From Rhodoferax sp. BAB1 (lineage in GTDB: Bacteria > Pseudomonadota > Gammaproteobacteria > Burkholderiales > Burkholderiaceae_C): a stretch of 64,000 nt of DNA. The stretch's first letter is position 1. Each line of letters starts with the position of its first letter. The stretch covers positions 2,004,001 to 2,068,000 of the forward strand of contig NZ_CP054424.1 in assembly GCF_013334205.1 (NCBI RefSeq), written 5' to 3'. The notes below the pieces were generated by a model, which was not told the origin of the DNA, searched no databases, and saw nothing but the letters and a program-made list of their open reading frames with translations. Positions 1-7,843 of the stretch are shown here, piece after piece. A program made the translations under genes and the position numbers.

Positions 1-1273
1 TCACGCTCACCTTGGCCTTGGACAGCACGAAGTCGGTGACGTTGTTCTCGATCACCACGGCTTCGACTTCGGCCATGCGGCGGTTGTCACCCAGGTACCA
101 GCGCTTCACGTCTTCCGGCCGCTCGTAGCTGGCAGCCAGTTCGTCCACGTGGGCCTTGATCTGATCGGGCGTGGCGTGCAGGTTGTTGACGCGCACCAGC
201 TCAGCCACCACCAGGCCCAGGCGCACACGGCGCTCGGCCTGCTGCTGGAACATCTCACCGGGAATCGGGGCCTTGTCGGCATCCTTGATGCCGCGCTGCT
301 TGAGGTCGGCACGGGCGCCCTCGACCATGCGGTCGATCTCGGCCTGCACGATGGACTTGGGCAGATCGAGTTCGGCCTTGGCCACCAGGGCGTCCATGAC
401 GGCCTGCTTGTTGCGGGCGGCCAGGCGCGACTTGACCTCGCGCTCCAGGTTCTTCTTGATGTCGGCGTTCAGGGCCGCCACGGTGCCTTCGGCCACGCCC
501 AGGGACTTGGCCAGCGCATCGTTGACTTCGGGCAGGTGGGCGGCTTCGATCTTCTTGATGGTCACCAGGAAGTCGGCAGTCTTGCCGGCCACATCCTGAC
601 CGTGGTAATCGGCCGGGAAGGCCAGCGGGAAGGTCTTGCTCTCGCCCGACTTCATGCCGCGCACGGCCTCCTCGAATTCCTTGAGCATCTGGCCTTCGCC
701 GACCAGGAACTGGAAGTCGTCGGCCTTGCCGCCGGCAAAGGGTTCACCGTCGATCTTGCCTTCGAAGTCCACCGTCACGCGGTCACCATCCTGGGCGGAT
801 GCATCGGCAGCACGCTGGGCGAAGGTGCGACGCTGCTTGCGCAGGATATCCAGGGTCTTCTGGATGGCGCCCTCGCTGACCTCGGAGCTCAGCTTCTCGA
901 TCTCGGCCCCGGCCAGGTCACCCATCTTGACTTCCGGGTAGACCTCGAACACGGCATCGAAGCTCACCTCGCCGGCCGGTGCGCCTTCCTTCTCGGTGAT
1001 GCTGGGCTGGCCAGCCACGCGCAGCTTGGCTTCATTGGCGGCCAGGGCAAAGGCTTCGCCGACCTTGTCGTTCAGCACTTCGTAGTGCACGGAATAGCCG
1101 TAGCGCTGGGTCACCACGTTCATCGGCACCTTGCCGGGGCGGAAACCGTCCATCTTGACGGTACGGGCCAGCTTCTTGAGGCGCGTCTCGACTTCGGACT
1201 GGATGACTGCCAGCGGCAGGCTCAGGGTGATCTTGCGCTCGAGCTTTTCGAGGGTTTCAACGGTAACGGCCAT
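1..1273 (-). CDS. tig: Trigger factor (ribosome-associated chaperone), 3' end cut by window
   Basis: The reverse strand reads from ATG at 1273 (MAVTVETLEKLERKITLSLP) and is open to the window edge, about 424 codons, near the family's full length. The N-terminal ribosome-binding domain carries the signature region GFRPGKVP at about residues 43-50. The central FKBP-type prolyl isomerase domain (about residues 150-240, with GDRVTVDFEGKIDGEPF) and the helical C-terminal chaperone arm follow. It binds nascent chains at the ribosome exit tunnel in the cytosol. In betaproteobacteria tig normally heads tig-clpP-clpX-lon, which would lie to the left of this window, and tRNA-Leu lies just upstream as here. 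Identification is firm; only the last residues and stop are missing. Confidence 0.97.
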   Translation of the reverse strand, partial: MAVTVETLEKLERKITLSLPLAVIQSEVETRLKKLARTVKMDGFRPGKVPMNVVTQRYGYSVHYEVLNDKVGEAFALAANEAKLRVAGQPSITEKEGAPAGEVSFDAVFEVYPEVKMGDLAGAEIEKLSSEVSEGAIQKTLDILRKQRRTFAQRAADASAQDGDRVTVDFEGKIDGEPFAGGKADDFQFLVGEGQMLKEFEEAVRGMKSGESKTFPLAFPADYHGQDVAGKTADFLVTIKKIEAAHLPEVNDALAKSLGVAEGTVAALNADIKKNLEREVKSRLAARNKQAVMDALVAKAELDLPKSIVQAEIDRMVEGARADLKQRGIKDADKAPIPGEMFQQQAERRVRLGLVVAELVRVNNLHATPDQIKAHVDELAASYERPEDVKRWYLGDNRRMAEVEAVVIENNVTDFVLSKAKVSV

Positions 1274-1334
1274 GATGACTCACTCCAATCAATTCAAAAA
1301 CGGGGTCGGCCCACAGGCTGGGCTGCGGCCGGAC

Positions 1335-1421
1335 TGGTGCGCGGGGGGGGACTCGAACCCCCACACCATTGCTGGCGTCAGGACCTAAACCTGGTGCGTC
1401 TACCAATTTCGCCACCCGCGC
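1335..1421 (-). tRNA. tRNA-Leu, anticodon UAG
   Basis: Read on the minus strand, the 7-bp acceptor stem pairs 1415-1421 with 1339-1345. There is a T-arm with a TTCGAGT-type loop (1346-1362), a long variable arm typical of class II tRNAs, and the anticodon loop TTTAGGT, giving anticodon UAG (reads CUA). A genomically encoded CCA occupies 1335-1337. It sits between the tig start and the RND operon. Confidence 0.96.
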
Positions 1422-1427
1422 GGGTCC

Positions 1428-1458
1428 AAACAAAAGGGGAGGTCCGACAGACCTCCCC
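1428..1458 (-). terminator. Intrinsic-terminator-like hairpin just upstream of tRNA-Leu
   Basis: A perfect 9-bp stem GGGGAGGTC/GACCTCCCC with a 5-nt loop (1436-1458) is followed on the minus strand by a T-rich stretch (TTTTGTTT, 1435-1428). It would end transcripts arriving from the RND efflux operon. The tRNA 5' end is only 6 nt beyond the T tract, so the tRNA promoter must lie upstream of or inside this hairpin. One candidate -10 is TTAAAAT near 1478-1485. Confidence 0.6.
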
Positions 1459-1526
1459 ATGAAATCGGTCAACCGGGCATTTTAACCCGGCCAGGAGACC
1501 GCCGTTTCATCTCATACCAGGCAACA

Positions 1527-1712
1527 CCGGTGCCTCGCGTTTCACACGGAACCACGCGGGTCTCGCACTGCGTGCGACCCGCTTTGCGGCCTCAAGGTAA
1601 CGCCGGTGTTTCGCGCTTCACGCGAAACCATGCGGGTCCGGCGCTTTGCGCCAGCCCCGCGGGCGGACTCATGGAGATGCCGGTGTTCCGCGTTTCACGC
1701 GGAACCATGCGG
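1527..1712. repeat. Three direct copies of a ~76-bp palindrome-containing repeat
   Basis: Copies of a ~34-bp core begin at 1527, 1603 and 1680, spaced 76 and 77 bp apart. Each core holds a short inverted repeat around a TTTCA or CTTCA loop. The arms differ between copies 2 and 3 (GTTTCGCG/CGCGAAAC versus TTCCGCG/CGCGGAA) but stay paired, so the changes are compensatory. Copy 1 is imperfect. CGCTTTGCG also recurs between the cores. Read on the minus strand, all three can encode AWFRVKR, and copy 3 forms the last codons of the RND transporter gene. The stretch 1459-1526 holds a small CCGGG/CCCGG hairpin near 1473-1490 and otherwise nothing I recognise. Confidence 0.75.
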
Positions 1713-4700
1713 CATACATCGCCGGCAGGGCCAGCAAGGTCAGCACGGTGGCGACGATCAGGCCGCCCATGATGGCCACGGCCATGGGGCCCCAGAACAC
1801 GGAGCGTGACAACGGGATCATGGCCAGCACGGCGGCGGCGGCGGTCAGCACGATGGGGCGCAGCCGGCGTACCGCGGACTCCACGATGGCGTCCCAGGCC
1901 GGCACGCCGGCGGCGCGGTCCTGCTCGATCTGGTCGATCAGGATCACCGAGTTGCGCTGGATCATGCCCATCAGGGCGATCACCCCCAGCAGGGCCACGA
2001 AGCCGAAGGGACGGTTGAGCAACAGCAAGGCCCCGGCCACGCCGGCCAGGCCCAGCGGACCTGTCAGGAACACCAGCATGGCACGGCTGAAACTCTGCAA
2101 CTGCAGCATCAGCAGCGTGAAGGTGAGAAAAAGCATCAGGGGAACGCCAGCGGCGATCGAGCCCTGCCCCTTGCTGCTCTCCTCCACCGCGCCAGCCACT
2201 TCGATGCGGTAGCCGTTGAGGCCGGTCGCATGCCACTTGGACTCCAGGGCCCGCAGCGAAGGCAGCAACTCGGCCGTCACGGTGGCGCCCTGCATGCCCT
2301 CCACGGCGTCGGACTGCACGGTGATGCCGAACTCGCGGTTCTCGCGCCACATCACCCCGGGTTCCCAGGTGAAAACCGGTTTGGCGATCTGCGTCATCGG
2401 TATGGAGCGGCCGCTGGCGGTCGGCAGGTAGGCATTGGCCAGGTCGGTCAGGGCATTGCGTTCGTCATGGGGCTGGCGCAGCACGATGTCGATCAGCTTG
2501 TCGCCCTCGCGGTACTGCCCCACGTTCTGGCCGGCCAGCATGGTGCGTGAAGCCTGGGCGATGGACTGGCTGCTCACGCCCAGCGCGCGCGCCTTGGCCT
2601 GGTCGATCTCCAGGCGCAGCACCTTGACCGACTCATTCCAGTTGTCATTGACACCGCGCGTGTTGGCGCTCTCGCGCATCAGGGCCTTGACCTCGTCGGC
2701 ACGCTCGCGCAGCAGGCCGGGGTCGGCGCCGACCACGCGGAACTGCACCGGATAGGGCACCGGCGGCCCGTTGGGCAGCAGCTTGACACGGCCACGCGCC
2801 TCCGGGAACTCCTGGGCCAGCAGGGTCGGCAGCTGGACCCGCAGCGTTTCACGCGTCTTGAGGTCTTTGGGCAGCACGATCAGCTGCGAGACGTTGGTCT
2901 GCGGGAAAACCTGGTCCAGCGGCAGGTAAAAACGCGGCACGCCCGAACCGACCCAGGTGCTCACCGCAGTCACGCCGGCCTGTCCCAGCAGGCGCTTTTC
3001 CACGCGCTGCGTCACCTCCTCGTTGGCGGCAAAGGACGTGCCTTCCGGGAACCAGAGATCGACCAGGATCTCGGGCCGGCTCGAATCGGGAAAGAACTGC
3101 TGCTGCACCTTGCCCATGCCGACGATGCCGAGCGCAAAGGTCAGCACCGTGGCACCGATCGTGAGCCAGCGGTGCTCGACGCACCAGTCCACGGTCTTGC
3201 GGAAGCGGCTGTAGAAGGGGCTGTCGAACAGTTCGTGCGGCTGGTCGGCTGCAGCATGCGGTTTGGCCTTGAGCAGCAGCGTGCCGAGGTAGGGCACGAA
3301 ATAGACCGAGACGATCCAGCTCAGCACCAGGGCCAGCGCGGTCACGCCGAAGATGGCAAAGGTGTACTCGCCCACGGCCGACTTGGCCATGCCGATGGGC
3401 AGAAAACCGGCTGCGGTGATCAGCGTGCCGGTCAGCATGGGCATGGCCGTGATCTCGTAGGCGAAGGTGGCCGCGCGCACCTTGTCGTAGCCCTCCTCCA
3501 TCTTGCGCACCATCATCTCCACGGCGATGATGGCGTCGTCCACCAGCAGGCCCAGGGCGATGATCAGTGAACCCAGCGAGATCTTGTGCAGGCCGATACC
3601 CCAGTACTGCATGCCCAGGAAGGTCAGCGCCAGCACCAGGGGAATGGTGATGCCCACCACCAGGCCGGGCCGCATGTCCACGTAATAACGCTTCCAGATC
3701 GGCAGATGGGCGGCCCCCTGGTGCTTGTGCAGCCCCAGGCTGATGAAGCTGACCGCCAGCACGATGAGCACCGCCTCGATCAGCACGCCGACAAACTCAT
3801 TGACCGAGGTGGAGACCGCACGCGGCTGGTCCTGCAACTGCACCAGTTCGATGCCGGCCGGCAGGGTCTTCCTGAGACGGTCGGTCACCTGCTGCAGCGA
3901 TTTGCCCAGCGCGATGATGTCGCCGCCCTTGGCCATGGAGATGCCCAGGGCGATGACCTGCTGGCCCTGGTGTCGCACCTTGATGCTGGCCGGGTCCACA
4001 TAACCGCGGCGGATCTCGGCTATGTCACCCAGGCGCAGCTGGTTACCCGTGCTGCCACGGATGGGCATGGCGCGCAGCTGGCTCACCGCCTCAAACTGGC
4101 CGGCCACCCGCACCTGCACCACATCCAGCGGCGTCTGCACCGCCCCGGCGCTCTCCACCGCGTTCTGCTGGCCCAGCTGGGCCAGCACCTGGTTCAGGTC
4201 CAGGCCGAGCTGTGACAGGCGCTTCTGCGAGATCTCGATGTAGAGCTTCTCGTCCTGCACACCGAAGAGTTCGACCTTGGCCACGTCGGGCACACGCAGC
4301 AGTTGCTGGCGCACATCGTCGGCAAAGACCTTCACCTCGGCGTTGCTGAAGCCATCGGCCTGCAGCGCATAGATCACGCCATAGACATCACCGAATTCGT
4401 CGTTGAAGAAGGGCCCCTGGATGCCGCCGGGCAGCGTGCCCCGCACGTCGCCGATCTTCTTGCGCACCGTGTACCAGGTGTTGGCCACCACGGCCGCCTG
4501 GGTCGAGTCCTTGAGCTGGAAAATGATCTGCGACTCGCCGGGTTTGGAGTAGCTGCGGATCTTGTCGGCGCCGGGCACCTCCTGCAGGGTGCGCTCGATC
4601 TTGTCCGTCACCTGCTCGGCCACCTGCTGTGCCGTGGCACCGGGCCAGTAGGTGCGCACCACCATGGCCCGGAAGGTGAAGGGCGGGTCCTCGTCCTGGC

Positions 4701-4827
4701 CCAGCTGGAAATACGCAGCGAAGCCCAGCACCATGAGCACCACCAGCAGGTAGCGCGTGAGGGCTGGGTGCTCGATGGCCCAGCGGGAGAGATTGAAGCG
4801 AGTCGACGCTTGTTCGGTAGAACTCAT
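1669..4827 (-). CDS. RND-family (HAE1/AcrB-type) inner-membrane efflux transporter
   Basis: This 1052-residue protein has the usual RND length and layout: a cytoplasmic N-terminus, TM1 at about 22-42, a large periplasmic porter domain, TM2-6, a second periplasmic domain and TM7-12. The proton-relay pair DD is at residues 430-431 in GLLVDDAIIAVEMM, as in AcrB. It would export small amphiphilic compounds with a membrane-fusion partner and an outer-membrane channel. The MFP gene lies 7 bp upstream on the same strand; no outer-membrane factor gene follows. The last residues (AWFRVKRGTPASP) are encoded inside a palindromic repeat copy. Substrate unknown. Confidence 0.93.
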   Translation of the reverse strand: MSSTEQASTRFNLSRWAIEHPALTRYLLVVLMVLGFAAYFQLGQDEDPPFTFRAMVVRTYWPGATAQQVAEQVTDKIERTLQEVPGADKIRSYSKPGESQIIFQLKDSTQAAVVANTWYTVRKKIGDVRGTLPGGIQGPFFNDEFGDVYGVIYALQADGFSNAEVKVFADDVRQQLLRVPDVAKVELFGVQDEKLYIEISQKRLSQLGLDLNQVLAQLGQQNAVESAGAVQTPLDVVQVRVAGQFEAVSQLRAMPIRGSTGNQLRLGDIAEIRRGYVDPASIKVRHQGQQVIALGISMAKGGDIIALGKSLQQVTDRLRKTLPAGIELVQLQDQPRAVSTSVNEFVGVLIEAVLIVLAVSFISLGLHKHQGAAHLPIWKRYYVDMRPGLVVGITIPLVLALTFLGMQYWGIGLHKISLGSLIIALGLLVDDAIIAVEMMVRKMEEGYDKVRAATFAYEITAMPMLTGTLITAAGFLPIGMAKSAVGEYTFAIFGVTALALVLSWIVSVYFVPYLGTLLLKAKPHAAADQPHELFDSPFYSRFRKTVDWCVEHRWLTIGATVLTFALGIVGMGKVQQQFFPDSSRPEILVDLWFPEGTSFAANEEVTQRVEKRLLGQAGVTAVSTWVGSGVPRFYLPLDQVFPQTNVSQLIVLPKDLKTRETLRVQLPTLLAQEFPEARGRVKLLPNGPPVPYPVQFRVVGADPGLLRERADEVKALMRESANTRGVNDNWNESVKVLRLEIDQAKARALGVSSQSIAQASRTMLAGQNVGQYREGDKLIDIVLRQPHDERNALTDLANAYLPTASGRSIPMTQIAKPVFTWEPGVMWRENREFGITVQSDAVEGMQGATVTAELLPSLRALESKWHATGLNGYRIEVAGAVEESSKGQGSIAAGVPLMLFLTFTLLMLQLQSFSRAMLVFLTGPLGLAGVAGALLLLNRPFGFVALLGVIALMGMIQRNSVILIDQIEQDRAAGVPAWDAIVESAVRRLRPIVLTAAAAVLAMIPLSRSVFWGPMAVAIMGGLIVATVLTLLALPAMYAAWFRVKRGTPASP

Positions 4828-4834
4828 GCGCGCC

Positions 4835-6022
4835 TCACTTGCTGGCCGCCAAGGGCGCGGCTGCGGCAGTGCCTAGCGTGGCATCCACGGCGGTCTGCGG
4901 CGCACTGCTCAGGGACGTGGCCGTCTTCTCGCGATAGAGCGTCACCTTCTGACCGGGCGAGAGCACGTGCACCCCCGCCGACACCACCAGCTGCCCCTCC
5001 TGCAGGCCGCCGGCCACCACGGCCTCGTTGCCGTCGGCGGTCGCAATCTGCACCGCTTGCGAGGAAATCGTCATGCTGGTCGGGTCCAGCACCCAGACCG
5101 CCGTGGCCTGGCCGTCCTGGCGCAAGGCGCTGGTCGGCAGCTTGATGGCTGCCACACGCTGCTCGCTGCGGACTTTGGGGAAGACCGTGACGGTCGCGCC
5201 CAGCGGCGGCGCCTGCCGGCCTTCCAGCGCCACCTTGACCTGGTAGGTGCGCGTCACCGGGTCGGCACTGGCCGAGACCTCACGCACACGACCATCGAGC
5301 TGGGTCTGGCCGGGCCAGACCCGCACCGCCACCGCGCTGCCCTGGCGCATGATGGCCAGCTTGTCCTCGGGCACGGCAAAGACCGCATCGCGCGGGCCGT
5401 CCTGGGCCACGCGTACCACGGGCTGGCCGGCGCTGACCACCTGGCCCGGCTCGGCCTCGACGGCCGTCACCACGCCTGCGGCATCGGCCACCAGGGTCGT
5501 GTAACTGCCCTGGTTGCGCTGGGAAGCCAGCTGCGCCTGGGCCTGGTCGACCTGGGCCTGTGCGGCCTTGAGCGCCGCGTCGCGCCGCTCCAACTCGGCA
5601 CCGCTGATGAAGTTCTGCTCACGCAACTCCTTGAAACGCTTGAAGTCGGCGGCCGCCAGGTCCCGGTTGGTCACGGCGGCACCGAATTGCGCCTGGGCGG
5701 CATCGGCCGCCAGCCGGTAATCCTGCGGATCGAGCCGGGCCAGCACCTGGCCCGCTTTCACACGCTGGCCCAGTTCGACCTCCCGGCGCACCAGCTTGCC
5801 GGCCACCCGGAAACCCAGGCGTGATTCGATGCGCGGGCGCACCTCACCTGAAAACTCCTGCGTGGCGTTCAGGCTGGCCGCGCGCACGGTCATGACCTTG
5901 ACGGACCGTACCGGCTCCTCGGGCGGAGCCGCCGGGGAGCAGGCCATCAAGGTGAAAGCCGCCAACGGCAGCAAAGCCGCCAAGGCTGTGCGCCTGGGCC
6001 AGAAAGGGCGTGTATCGGACAT
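4835..6022 (-). CDS. RND efflux periplasmic adaptor (membrane fusion protein), lipoprotein
   Basis: The 395-residue product has a lipobox (LMACSP, Cys about 28), so it is probably anchored to the inner membrane facing the periplasm. Then come a barrel-sandwich hybrid half (GFRVAGKLVRREVELGQRVK), a coiled-coil hairpin rich in Ala/Gln (about 105-175), the second lipoyl half and a beta-barrel domain. It links the RND pump encoded downstream (7-bp gap, same operon) to an outer-membrane channel encoded elsewhere. A consensus promoter overlapped by a palindromic operator lies directly upstream (6049-6097), so expression is probably repressed by a TetR-type protein not encoded in this window. Confidence 0.93.
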   Translation of the reverse strand: MSDTRPFWPRRTALAALLPLAAFTLMACSPAAPPEEPVRSVKVMTVRAASLNATQEFSGEVRPRIESRLGFRVAGKLVRREVELGQRVKAGQVLARLDPQDYRLAADAAQAQFGAAVTNRDLAAADFKRFKELREQNFISGAELERRDAALKAAQAQVDQAQAQLASQRNQGSYTTLVADAAGVVTAVEAEPGQVVSAGQPVVRVAQDGPRDAVFAVPEDKLAIMRQGSAVAVRVWPGQTQLDGRVREVSASADPVTRTYQVKVALEGRQAPPLGATVTVFPKVRSEQRVAAIKLPTSALRQDGQATAVWVLDPTSMTISSQAVQIATADGNEAVVAGGLQEGQLVVSAGVHVLSPGQKVTLYREKTATSLSSAPQTAVDATLGTAAAAPLAASK

Positions 6023-6048
6023 GGCTGGGGGTTCCGGATGGGGTTTAA

Positions 6049-6070
6049 TTAATAACCGATTGGTCAGTAA
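6049..6070. promoter_or_regulatory. 22-bp inverted repeat, probable TetR-family operator
   Basis: The 22 bp match their own reverse complement at 16 of 22 positions, with TTA/TAA ends and an ACC-N4-GGT core, the usual shape of a TetR/AcrR operator. It covers the -10 end and start point of the efflux-operon promoter, so binding would block initiation. It lies 21 bp upstream of hpnC and could affect that gene too. No TetR gene is in the window. Confidence 0.6.
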
Positions 6071-6097
6071 TCTAGGTAAAAACCCGATCTATGTCAA
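6069..6097 (-). promoter_or_regulatory. Sigma70-type promoter of the RND efflux operon
   Basis: On the minus strand, TTGACA (6097-6092) and TAGATT (6074-6069) are separated by exactly 17 bp. The start point would be near 6062, giving a ~40-nt leader before the adaptor ATG at 6022. The -35 box overlaps the annotated hpnC start codon. Confidence 0.7.
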
Positions 6098-6969
6098 GCC
6101 GGGCGAAAATCCCCGACGTGAACAAGCCCATCCCGCCCCAGCCGATTACGCATTACGAGAACTTCCCGGTTGCCTCCTGGCTCTGCCCGCCGCGGCTGCG
6201 GCCACCGATCGCCGCCATCTACCACTACGCCCGCACGGCGGACGACATCGCCGACGAAGGCGAGGCCTCGGCCGCGCAACGCCTGGACGATCTGGGCGCC
6301 TACCGGCAGGACCTGCTTGCTGTCGCCCAGGGCCAGCCCCACAGCGGCCGCTGGCCCCAGGTCTTCGACCCGCTGGCAGCCATGCTGTGGGAATTCCACC
6401 TGCCCGTGCCGCTGCTGGACGACCTGCTCGACGCCTTTGCCCAGGACGTGCGCAAGACCCGCGACCAGGCGAGTTATGCCGACCCGGCCGAGTTGCTGGA
6501 CTACTGCCGCCGCTCGGCCAACCCGGTGGGCCGCCTGCTGCTGCACCTCTACGGCGTGCACGACGAGACCGCACTGCGCGAGAGCGATGCCGTCTGCAGC
6601 GCCCTGCAGCTGATCAACTTCTGGCAGGACCTGAGCCGCGACATCCCGCGCGGCCGCCACTACCTGACGGATGCCGACTGCGCCGCCCATGGCGTGCTGC
6701 GCGCTGAACTGGCCACCCTCAGGCCGACGCCCGGCATCCTGGCCCTGATCGCAGCGCAGGTGCGCACTGCACGCGCCCTCATGCAGCAAGGCACACCGCT
6801 GGTGCACCGTATCCCGGGCCGCGCCGGCTGGGAACTGCGCCTGGTGGTGCAAGGCGGCCTGCGCATCCTGGACAGGATCGAGGCCCTGGGCTTCAACAGC
6901 CTGCAGCAGCGCCCCACGGTCGGCGCCGCCGACGCCCCGCTGCTGCTGTGGCGCAGCCTGTGGATGTGA
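6091..6969 (+). CDS. hpnC: Hydroxysqualene synthase HpnC
   Basis: This is a squalene/phytoene-synthase-fold prenyltransferase of 292 aa. It has two aspartate-rich motifs, DDIADEGEA at residues 51-59 and WQDLSRDIPRGR at 179-190. In the HpnCDE route HpnC converts presqualene diphosphate, made by HpnD, to hydroxysqualene for hopanoid or squalene synthesis. hpnD and hpnE follow in a tight operon (4-bp gap, then 4-bp overlap). The ATG at 6091 has no clear Shine-Dalgarno and overlaps the -35 box of the divergent efflux promoter; GTG at 6118 (before NKPIPPQP) is a plausible alternative start. Confidence 0.93.
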   Translation: MSSRAKIPDVNKPIPPQPITHYENFPVASWLCPPRLRPPIAAIYHYARTADDIADEGEASAAQRLDDLGAYRQDLLAVAQGQPHSGRWPQVFDPLAAMLWEFHLPVPLLDDLLDAFAQDVRKTRDQASYADPAELLDYCRRSANPVGRLLLHLYGVHDETALRESDAVCSALQLINFWQDLSRDIPRGRHYLTDADCAAHGVLRAELATLRPTPGILALIAAQVRTARALMQQGTPLVHRIPGRAGWELRLVVQGGLRILDRIEALGFNSLQQRPTVGAADAPLLLWRSLWM

Positions 6970-6973
6970 AGCA

Positions 6974-7843
6974 ATGGCCACTGATGCAGCGACAATCCAA
7001 CCCATGACGCCCGAGACCTACGTCCAGCAAAAAGCCGCCGCCTCCGGCAGCAGCTTCTACTACGCCTTCCTCTTCCTGCCCAAGCCGCGCCGCGCGGCCA
7101 TCACGGCCTTCTACGCCTACTGCCGTGAGGTCGACGACGTGGTGGACGAGGTGTCCGACCCCGGCGTGGCCCAGACCAAGCTGGCCTGGTGGGAAGCTGA
7201 AGTGAGCCGCGCCTATGCGGGTCAGCCCACGCACCCGGTGCTGCAGGCCCTGATGCCGCATACCGCCGTCTACGGCATCGAGGCGCGCCACCTGCTGGCC
7301 GTGATCGAAGGCTGCCAGATGGACCTGCAGCAGACCCGTTACCTGGACTACCCGGCCCTGCAGCGCTACTGCCACCTGGTCGCCGGCGTGGTGGGTGAAG
7401 TGGCGGCGCGCATCTTCGGCCAGACCCAGGAACAGACCACGCGCTACGCTCATACCCTGGGCCTGGCCTTCCAGCTGACCAACATCATCCGCGACGTCGG
7501 CGAAGACGCCTTGCGCGGGCGCATCTACCTGCCGGTCAACGAACTGCAACAGTTCGACGTCAAGGCGCACGAACTGCTCAAGCGCCAGCACTCGGAGCGT
7601 TTCGTGGCCTTGATGAAGTTCCAGACCGAGCGCGCCCACAAGCTCTACGACGAAGCCCTGGCCCTGCTGCCCGAGGCCGACCGCCGCACGCAAAAGCCGG
7701 GGCTGATGATGGCCAGCATCTACCGCACCCTGCTGCGCGAGATCGAGCGCGACAACTTCCAGGTGCTGCACCAGCGCATCAGCCTCACGCCCCTGCGCAA
7801 GCTCTGGCTGGCCTGGCGCGTGCAGGCCTTGGGGAAGATGTGA
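6974..7843 (+). CDS. hpnD: Presqualene diphosphate synthase HpnD
   Basis: The 289-aa head-to-head prenyl synthase condenses two farnesyl diphosphates to presqualene diphosphate. Motif 1 is REVDDVVDE (residues 51-59) and motif 2 is NIIRDVGEDALRGRIYLP (170-187). SSFYYAFLFLPKPRR near the N-terminus is typical of HpnD. Its stop overlaps the GTG start of hpnE by 4 bp, suggesting coupled translation. The ATG at 7004 (MTPETYV) may be the true start, because family members usually begin there. Confidence 0.94.
   Translation: MATDAATIQPMTPETYVQQKAAASGSSFYYAFLFLPKPRRAAITAFYAYCREVDDVVDEVSDPGVAQTKLAWWEAEVSRAYAGQPTHPVLQALMPHTAVYGIEARHLLAVIEGCQMDLQQTRYLDYPALQRYCHLVAGVVGEVAARIFGQTQEQTTRYAHTLGLAFQLTNIIRDVGEDALRGRIYLPVNELQQFDVKAHELLKRQHSERFVALMKFQTERAHKLYDEALALLPEADRRTQKPGLMMASIYRTLLREIERDNFQVLHQRISLTPLRKLWLAWRVQALGKM

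Noticed and set aside
149..1462. A 437-aa plus-strand open frame over the trigger factor gene
   Set aside because: It is antisense to tig, rich in His/Leu/Gly from complementary codons, and runs through the tRNA-Leu.
1527..1712. CRISPR-like array
   Set aside because: Three copies at 76-77 bp spacing with partly similar spacers and no cas genes; this is a palindromic repeat, not a CRISPR.
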